Below are positions 25,226 through 30,290 of a DNA stretch of 30,290 nt, one piece after another. This DNA comes from CAYJLA01 sp964371305 (GTDB lineage: Bacteria; Bacillota_I; Bacilli_A; RFN20; CAG-826), in contig CAYJLA010000013.1 in NCBI GenBank assembly GCA_964371305.1, positions 1-30,290 of the forward strand. Direction: 5' to 3'. How positions within the stretch are numbered: position 1 is the first letter of the stretch; every line of letters starts with the position of its first letter. Below the pieces are notes generated by a model. The model saw only the letters and a list, made by a program, of their open reading frames with translations, was not told the DNA's origin and did no database searches. The translations under genes were made by a program, and so were the position numbers.

Positions 25226-26700
25226 AAAAATTATTATTAGGGATTGGAGTGTTACCAATGTTAGTAGGTTGTGTTACACCCAGTATGACTTCTTTAACAC
25301 CCAAAGGAGAAGTTGACCAAGGAAATATTTCGATTAACCCGAAGTCAGATGTAGGTTATGTCGGTGACCCAATGCCATTTTTCGATAATGGTAAAATGAA
25401 TGTATTTTATCTTCAGGACGGAAGAAATACATCTTTAGGTTTTCACCCAGTTTCTATGATGGATACAACAAATTTTTATGATTATAACGAACACGGTGTA
25501 GTGTTGCCATATGAAAATGATATATATTCTCCAGACCTTGCAATAGGAACTGGCTCTGTTATAAAAGATAAAAACGGGATTTATCATTTTTTCTATACCG
25601 GTTTTAACGGAAACTCAAGTAGTGGACTCCCTTACAAGGAAAAGATTCAACACGCAACAAGTAATGATATGATTAATTGGACTAAAATCGAAGATGATGG
25701 TTTTTATGGTGGAAAAAATGATTTTAGAGACCCATATGTTATTTATAATACACAAGACGATTGTTATTGGATGCTTATTACTACTAATTCAGGTGGACAC
25801 GGGATAATTGAACTATATAAAAGTGAAGATTTAAAAACATGGTCTTATTCAGAAGAGTTTTATAGAAATCCTTTTGATTCTTCTAATATGGAATGTCCTA
25901 CTCTTATTGAGTTTGGTGGATATTGGTATTTATCTTTTTCAACTCAAGGTAGTCCAAGAACTACAAAATATGTATATAAGAAAAACCTAACTGATGCAAC
26001 CTGGAAAGTGCCTTCAGTGCCGGATTTTGATGGTATTGGATTTTACGCTGGAAGAATGGAAAAAGGTTTTGACCGTTTATTTGTCTTTGGTTGGAACGCA
26101 ACAAAAGAAGGAAGTATAGACTATGGACAAATGGCATGGGGTGGACATCTAGTTGTTCATGAATTGATTCAAAATACTGACGGTACCTTATCACCAAGTG
26201 TTGTAAAGGACATTGATGAAAAGTTATCTAATGAAGTAGGTTATAATTTCATTGATAATAGCAATGGTGTAAGTTTTGAAAGTATAGATTTTAATAATGT
26301 CTCAGGTAACAATGTTGTAGTTGAAGAAGTATCTAAAAACGTTACTAAAATAAATTTTAATTTCATACCTGGATCAATAAACGATGATGCCGGTTTAACA
26401 TTTAATGCGACCATTCAAAGCATGTTAGGTGTGTCCGCATTAAATTTTAATGTTAAAGAAAATTTACTTTCATTTCATAATAACACTCTTGATGGGAGTT
26501 TAGGAACTGCTGAAAGCGAGGTAGTTTGTAAGTATGAAAGTACAAATAATGTAACAATTTTGATAGATGATGATGTAATGAGCGTATACGTTAATGACAA
26601 TACAGTTTTAACAACTAAAGTATATGCGTTATCAAAAGATTTCGCGCTCTATTCAAAAATGAATGTAGCTAAGTTTAATGAGGTAAAGTTTTATGAGTAG
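25222..26700 (+). CDS. Surface lipoprotein GH32 fructan hydrolase
   Basis: A 492-residue GH32 protein with a lipoprotein leader (MLVGC, Cys at 17), so it acts outside the membrane. The catalytic triad is present in variant form: GYVGDPMPFF with D49 in place of the usual WMNDPNG, FRDP with D170, and MECP with E224. The C-terminal sandwich (about 350-492) is present. The divergent first motif resembles a GH32 branch with exo- or transglycosylase-like members, so endo- or exo-action on levan or inulin cannot be told. It overlaps the previous gene by 4 bases (ATGA) and the next by 8. With the two CBM proteins it should form the surface fructan-capture system. Confidence 0.8.
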   Translation: MKKLLLGIGVLPMLVGCVTPSMTSLTPKGEVDQGNISINPKSDVGYVGDPMPFFDNGKMNVFYLQDGRNTSLGFHPVSMMDTTNFYDYNEHGVVLPYENDIYSPDLAIGTGSVIKDKNGIYHFFYTGFNGNSSSGLPYKEKIQHATSNDMINWTKIEDDGFYGGKNDFRDPYVIYNTQDDCYWMLITTNSGGHGIIELYKSEDLKTWSYSEEFYRNPFDSSNMECPTLIEFGGYWYLSFSTQGSPRTTKYVYKKNLTDATWKVPSVPDFDGIGFYAGRMEKGFDRLFVFGWNATKEGSIDYGQMAWGGHLVVHELIQNTDGTLSPSVVKDIDEKLSNEVGYNFIDNSNGVSFESIDFNNVSGNNVVVEEVSKNVTKINFNFIPGSINDDAGLTFNATIQSMLGVSALNFNVKENLLSFHNNTLDGSLGTAESEVVCKYESTNNVTILIDDDVMSVYVNDNTVLTTKVYALSKDFALYSKMNVAKFNEVKFYE

Positions 26701-27658
26701 ATTATATTCAATAGGTGAGTTATTAATAGACTTTAAGTCATCTGCTCCTGATCTTAAGGTTGCAAATTACTTTGAAAAAAATCCAGGAGGTGCGCCTGCA
26801 AATGTTGCGGTCCAAGTATCATTATTAGGTGGAGAGGCAAGTTTCATCGGTGCTGTTGGCAATGATGTGTTTGGAGTTTATTTAAAAGATATTATGAACA
26901 GAAACGGAGTTGATACAAAAAATGTTTATTTAGATGATGTGCATTCGACTCCTTTAGCTTTTGTATCAATAGGTGAAAATGCGGAAAGAAACTTTGACTT
27001 TTTAAGAAAAAACACTGCAGATCTATATTTAAATTCAAAAAACATTAAGTTGAATTTTAAAAAAGAAGATATATTTCATTTCGGCACAGTGGCCCTTTTT
27101 AGTGAAAATAACAGACAAACACATTCAACCCTTATTGATGTTGCAAAAAATAAAGAATCGATTATTTCTTTCGATCCCAATATTAGGTTGAGTCTTTGGG
27201 AAGATCATGAACTATTAAAAAATGTCTTCTTTGATTTTGTTAATAAATGCGACATATTAAAGATTGCTGATAACGAGTTAGAATTTTTGTATGGTCATGT
27301 TGACTACGAAAGTTCTATAAAAGATTTACTTGGTAAAGGACCAAAATTAATTATTCTAACAAAAGGAAAATCAGGTTCAATATTGTATTTGAATAAAAAT
27401 GATATTATTGTACAAAACGCGTATGATGTTGAATGCAAAGATACAACTGGGGCAGGTGATGCGTTTTTTGGAGCATTTCTTTATCGAGTTAGCAAATATA
27501 AAGGTTCATTTAAAGAACTAATTTCTGATATAGAATATTTGACTGTCTCAATGGACATTGCTTCAATGGCTTCGGCCTACGTTGTTTGTGGATATGGAGC
27601 GATTTCATCAATGGGAACTGAATCACAAATAAAAAAAGTTATTAAAGGGGAAAACTAA
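26693..27658 (+). CDS. scrK: PfkB-family fructokinase
   Basis: A 321-residue ribokinase/PfkB sugar kinase. It starts with IGELLIDF and NPGGAPANVAVQVSLLGG (PfkB signature 1), followed by IGAVGNDVFG; the ATP-site/anion-hole motif DTTGAGDAFFGAFL has D250 and the catalytic base D256. Segments S-T-P-L-A-F and NFDFLRKNTAD fit bacterial fructokinases. It would turn the fructose released by the cytoplasmic GH32 into fructose 6-phosphate for glycolysis. A GAGG site lies upstream within the previous gene; the 8-base overlap and the ATG that shares a base with its TAA place it firmly in the operon. Other PfkB substrates (2-keto-3-deoxygluconate and others) are less likely given the neighbours. Confidence 0.85.
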   Translation: MSRLYSIGELLIDFKSSAPDLKVANYFEKNPGGAPANVAVQVSLLGGEASFIGAVGNDVFGVYLKDIMNRNGVDTKNVYLDDVHSTPLAFVSIGENAERNFDFLRKNTADLYLNSKNIKLNFKKEDIFHFGTVALFSENNRQTHSTLIDVAKNKESIISFDPNIRLSLWEDHELLKNVFFDFVNKCDILKIADNELEFLYGHVDYESSIKDLLGKGPKLIILTKGKSGSILYLNKNDIIVQNAYDVECKDTTGAGDAFFGAFLYRVSKYKGSFKELISDIEYLTVSMDIASMASAYVVCGYGAISSMGTESQIKKVIKGEN

Positions 27659-28875
27659 TGGCAAATGTAAAACTTACACAAATTAATAAAATTTACGACC
27701 AAGGAGTTCACGCTGTTCACGATTTTAATTTGGATATTAAATCAAAAGAATTCGTTGTTTTTGTAGGACCTTCTGGTTGTGGCAAATCTACAACTTTAAG
27801 AATGATCGCTGGGCTTGAAGAAATTACAAGTGGTGATTTGTTCATTGATGATAAATTGGTCAATAACTTAGCGCCTAAGGATAGAGATATTGCTATGGTG
27901 TTTCAAAGTTATGCCTTATATCCTCAAATGACTGTGGCAGAAAATATGGCTTACTCTTTGAAACTTAAAAAGATTCCTAAAGAAGAAATAAAAGTAAGAG
28001 TTGAAGAAACGGCGAAAATTCTTGGCTTAACTCCATATCTTGAGACAAAACCTAGACATCTTTCAGGAGGTCAAAGGCAACGTGTTGCTTTAGGTAGAGC
28101 AATTATTAGAAAACCGAAAGTATTTCTAATGGATGAACCGCTTTCAAACTTAGATGCAAAATTAAGAATTATAATGAGAAGCGAAATTATTAAAATACAC
28201 AATGAAGTTGGAGCAACAACAGTGTATGTTACACACGATCAAGTTGAAGCTATGACAATGGCAGATAGAATTGTTGTTATGAAAGATGGGTTTACTCAAC
28301 AAATTGGAACCCCGATTGAAGTGTATGAAAAACCAAGTAACATGTTTGTTGCTAGTTTTATTGGTTCACCAGCAACCAACTTTTTATACGGAAAAATAAC
28401 AGATAAAAATACTTTTTTAAGTAATGATGGTATTGAAATTAGTTTGAATAAAGAACAAATTAAGCTACTTAAAAATTATGTAGGTAAAGACATTGTATAT
28501 GGGATAAAACCTGAACATATACATTATAGTATCAAAGATGAATATTCTGATGTTTCATCATCAAACTTGTTTGAAGCAAAAGTTGAAATGGTTGAACAAT
28601 TGGGTGATATTATAAATGCACATTCAAGAATTAATAATACTAGTTTGATATTCAAAACAAGTGCTTTAACTAGATTAAAATCTTCGCAAAATGTTCAATT
28701 AAGTATAGATACGGAATTTTCTCATTTTTTCAACAAATCTACAACTAAAAGAATATGTGAAGACTATAACACATATGAAGAGGCAGCTATTGATATTGAA
28801 AAGAAACCTGAACTTGAAGAAAAGACAAAAATAATAGATAAAATTACGAACCTTTTCAAAAAAAATAAAAAGTAG
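27658..28875 (+). CDS. MsmK/UgpC-type sugar ABC transporter ATPase
   Basis: A 405-residue ATP-binding subunit of the CUT1 group: Walker A GPSGCGKST at about 38-46, Q-loop in VFQSYALYPQMTV, signature LSGGQRQRVALGRA, Walker B VFLMDEPLSNLDAKLR, H-loop YVTHDQ, then the regulatory beta (TOBE/OB) domain with IGSPATNFL and YGIKPEHI. It energises import by the two permeases encoded at the start of the operon. LplB/YtcP/LplA-type clusters usually lack their own ATPase and borrow a shared MsmX-like one, so its presence here is notable. An extra Lys/Glu-rich tail of about 35 residues makes it longer than the usual 365-375. AAGGGG precedes the ATG, which overlaps the fructokinase stop. Confidence 0.9.
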   Translation: MANVKLTQINKIYDQGVHAVHDFNLDIKSKEFVVFVGPSGCGKSTTLRMIAGLEEITSGDLFIDDKLVNNLAPKDRDIAMVFQSYALYPQMTVAENMAYSLKLKKIPKEEIKVRVEETAKILGLTPYLETKPRHLSGGQRQRVALGRAIIRKPKVFLMDEPLSNLDAKLRIIMRSEIIKIHNEVGATTVYVTHDQVEAMTMADRIVVMKDGFTQQIGTPIEVYEKPSNMFVASFIGSPATNFLYGKITDKNTFLSNDGIEISLNKEQIKLLKNYVGKDIVYGIKPEHIHYSIKDEYSDVSSSNLFEAKVEMVEQLGDIINAHSRINNTSLIFKTSALTRLKSSQNVQLSIDTEFSHFFNKSTTKRICEDYNTYEEAAIDIEKKPELEEKTKIIDKITNLFKKNKK

Positions 28876-28981
28876 TCTTAAGATAATCTTGAAATAATTC
28901 TTAAATACATGAGTGTAAATTATTAATTAAGATTTGCTCTAATAACACAGCATAGTTAGAATTTATGGATAAGAAAGAATT

Positions 28982-29140
28982 ATAAAATTTAATAAAAGAT
29001 TATTTAGTTGTATAACACCATTAGAGATTGTAGTCTTTGTATCAGTCTTTATAGGAGATAATACTAACATCATTAATCCAAATTCCGAAAATAAAGCTTA
29101 CATAATGAAAATTATTAAGATTTTAAAACACGACTTTTAA
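28982..29140 (+). pseudogene. Degenerate sixth copy of the array family
   Basis: This frame reads (I)KFNKRLFSCITPLEIVVF, then VFIGDNTNIINPNSENKAYI, and lines up without gaps with the leader and first residues of the array proteins (KLNKKMFSAITAFGLI..., ...VIGVNNNVVFSNAETETYT). The start codon is ATA instead of ATG, the ribosome site has decayed to AAGAAAG, and the frame stops at 29138-29140 after about 52 codons, so the main domain is gone. Upstream, TGC plus TCTAAT (28936-28943) ends 39 bases before the lost start, the same promoter element and spacing as the live copies. It lies 16 kb from the array, beyond the fructan operon. Confidence 0.65.
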
Positions 29141-29152
29141 CTGTGGTTTTTT
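29125..29152. terminator. Possible bidirectional terminator
   Basis: AAAACACG (29125-29132) can pair with TGTGGTTTT (29142-29150) with one bulge and a G-U pair; T's follow on the plus strand and a short T-run on the minus strand. It lies between the convergent fructan operon side and the pilin-like gene. Confidence 0.35.
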
Positions 29153-29154
29153 AA

Positions 29155-30290
29155 TTAATATTCTAAATCTAGTGTAACTACTGGTCTTATTCCTATAGTA
29201 GTAGTTGTTTTACTTGTAGAACCGGCCGATCCACTAGTCAATATATAAACTGTACTCGATCTATTTGACCAGTTAAGAGATCTGGTCCAAAAAGTCATAA
29301 TTCTTGAAGTGTTTACTATACGGCCTTTATTTGCAATAGTAAAATCAGTGATAGTCGGAACTCTTTTGGTAAGTTGATGTGCTTCAACTCTACTTGGAAG
29401 AAAAACATAATCTTGTGTATTTGGACAAATATGTACATTAGAAGAATTTCCAGTTGTAACTGCCGAGTTATCTACATCTGTCAACGATATGTATTGTTGT
29501 TCAACAGCGTTAAAAGCATGATTTAAGAAATCATTATTCAACCAACTTCTTATGGTAGATACATCGTATGTATCATCTAAGTTTGAAGAAAAGTTTCTAG
29601 CTGTAAGTGCAATATCAGAAACAAACTTATATTTAAAATCACTTCCCGATAATACAGACCATTTAATCGGTTCATACTTAAAGAATCTTATATGTGATCC
29701 TGATGGTGCACTAGTTCCATCACTATAAGTGTATCCTTGTCCATAGAATACATTAGTTGTAAATTTATAATATCTTTCATTTTGATAATATATGTCATTT
29801 CCAGAATCACCTGGAAGTGCAAGTAGAGCATTATGTAAAGAATCTGTGAGAGAAACTATTGTTTGTGGGTAACTACCATATTCAAGTTGATCACCTTTTT
29901 GAAATTCTCTTCCTTGTGAATATACATCATATCTATATTCACTTGAAGAACTCGAAACAAGATTTCTTGCAATAAATGTTGCAGGAATTAACTCCCATGA
30001 AGAATCTTCTTTTACTAATTGAAAAGAATATGTGTTTTCGTTAGTAGCGACAGAACCTTTTTTGACCATAGCAACGCGGTCTTGTGAAATTGGAGTATTT
30101 CCAGTTCTACTTACTTCAACTACATATAATTTATATGCAGTTGTCATTTCTGATTGTCTTGCTGCATAATTTGCTTGATCAATCATGTTTATAAAAGTTG
30201 GTATCAAAATAGCTGACAAAATGCCAATAACTGCTATAACAATTACTAATTCAACAACAGTAAATCCATGTAGATTAGCGCTTCTTCTTT
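29155..30290 (-). CDS. Type IV pilin-like protein with DUF6273-like domain (5' end outside the window)
   Basis: The frame is open up to the window edge; 377 residues are visible. It begins RRSANLHGFTVVELVIVIAV, a prepilin signal with Gly before the cut, Phe +1 and Glu +5, followed by the hydrophobic helix, so the true start lies a few codons beyond 30290 and a TTG at 30219 is internal. Pilin-type helix up to about residue 55; then a small beta region (SRTGNTPISQD); then a DUF6273-like domain from about 120: LEYGSYPQTIV, YEPIKWSVL, DIALTAR, STIRSWLNNDFLNHAF, VFLPS, FWTRS, and the final GIRPVVTLDLEY. It would be exported by a type IV pilus/pseudopilus or competence-like machine; none of that machine is in the window. 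Confidence 0.8.
   Translation of the reverse strand, partial: RRSANLHGFTVVELVIVIAVIGILSAILIPTFINMIDQANYAARQSEMTTAYKLYVVEVSRTGNTPISQDRVAMVKKGSVATNENTYSFQLVKEDSSWELIPATFIARNLVSSSSSEYRYDVYSQGREFQKGDQLEYGSYPQTIVSLTDSLHNALLALPGDSGNDIYYQNERYYKFTTNVFYGQGYTYSDGTSAPSGSHIRFFKYEPIKWSVLSGSDFKYKFVSDIALTARNFSSNLDDTYDVSTIRSWLNNDFLNHAFNAVEQQYISLTDVDNSAVTTGNSSNVHICPNTQDYVFLPSRVEAHQLTKRVPTITDFTIANKGRIVNTSRIMTFWTRSLNWSNRSSTVYILTSGSAGSTSKTTTTIGIRPVVTLDLEY

Noticed and set aside
1..30290. CRISPR arrays, tRNA or rRNA genes, prophage structural genes.
   Set aside because: No regularly spaced repeats, no cloverleaf or rRNA-like stretches, and no phage proteins were recognised on either strand.

Overview
The window looks like a fragment of an AT-rich, low-GC member of the Bacilli/Mollicutes side of the Firmicutes (Acholeplasma-, Izemoplasma- or RF39-like). 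This is inferred from strong base bias, strong AGGAGG-type ribosome sites, LplB/YtcP/LplA-type sugar transport, YesL, LytTR-DUF3021, many lipoproteins, and surface proteins with a C-terminal membrane anchor and no LPXTG motif. Trp is read from TGG, and TGA is a real stop (for example where the first GH32 gene ends inside the start of the second), so the standard bacterial code applies, not the Mycoplasma code. Three 10-N gaps and one 100-N gap show that this is a draft or metagenome assembly.

Region 1 (1-7.9 kb) is a decaying accessory zone. It holds a truncated LytTR regulator with an intact DUF3021 partner, a 30-codon orphan prepilin leader, two lipoproteins of unknown function, an XRE-MNT antitoxin with a broken HepT toxin, a decayed ISLre2-type transposase, a secreted HExxH metalloprotease, and a broken gene with a frameshift and an in-frame stop.

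Region 2 (7.9-14.8 kb) is a tandem array of secreted paralogues. Five proteins share a signal segment and one N-terminal beta domain. In one of them the C-terminal part is a DUF6273-like domain, in three it is a different small beta domain, and in one it is absent. Four of the five have an extended -10 promoter at almost the same distance from the start codon. A large C-terminally anchored surface protein follows.

Region 3 (14.9-28.9 kb) begins with a RelE/ParE toxin remnant and then holds a complete fructan/fructo-oligosaccharide locus: a divergent LacI regulator with two operator-like palindromes, two permeases, a solute-binding lipoprotein, a membrane-anchored two-module CBM protein, a YesL-like protein, an Ig-plus-three-CBM lipoprotein, a cytoplasmic GH32, a lipoprotein GH32, a PfkB fructokinase and an MsmK/UgpC-type ATPase. 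The genes from the first permease to the ATPase are packed with overlaps or short gaps and read as one operon. The model is: surface capture and trimming of fructan, ABC import, intracellular hydrolysis, then phosphorylation of fructose.

Region 4 (28.9 kb to the end) has a degenerate sixth copy of the Region 2 family, which still keeps its promoter spacing. A type IV pilin-like protein carrying a DUF6273-like domain then runs off the window edge on the minus strand. The array family thus flanks the fructan locus on both sides, which suggests that the locus was inserted into, or translocated next to, an older array of surface genes.
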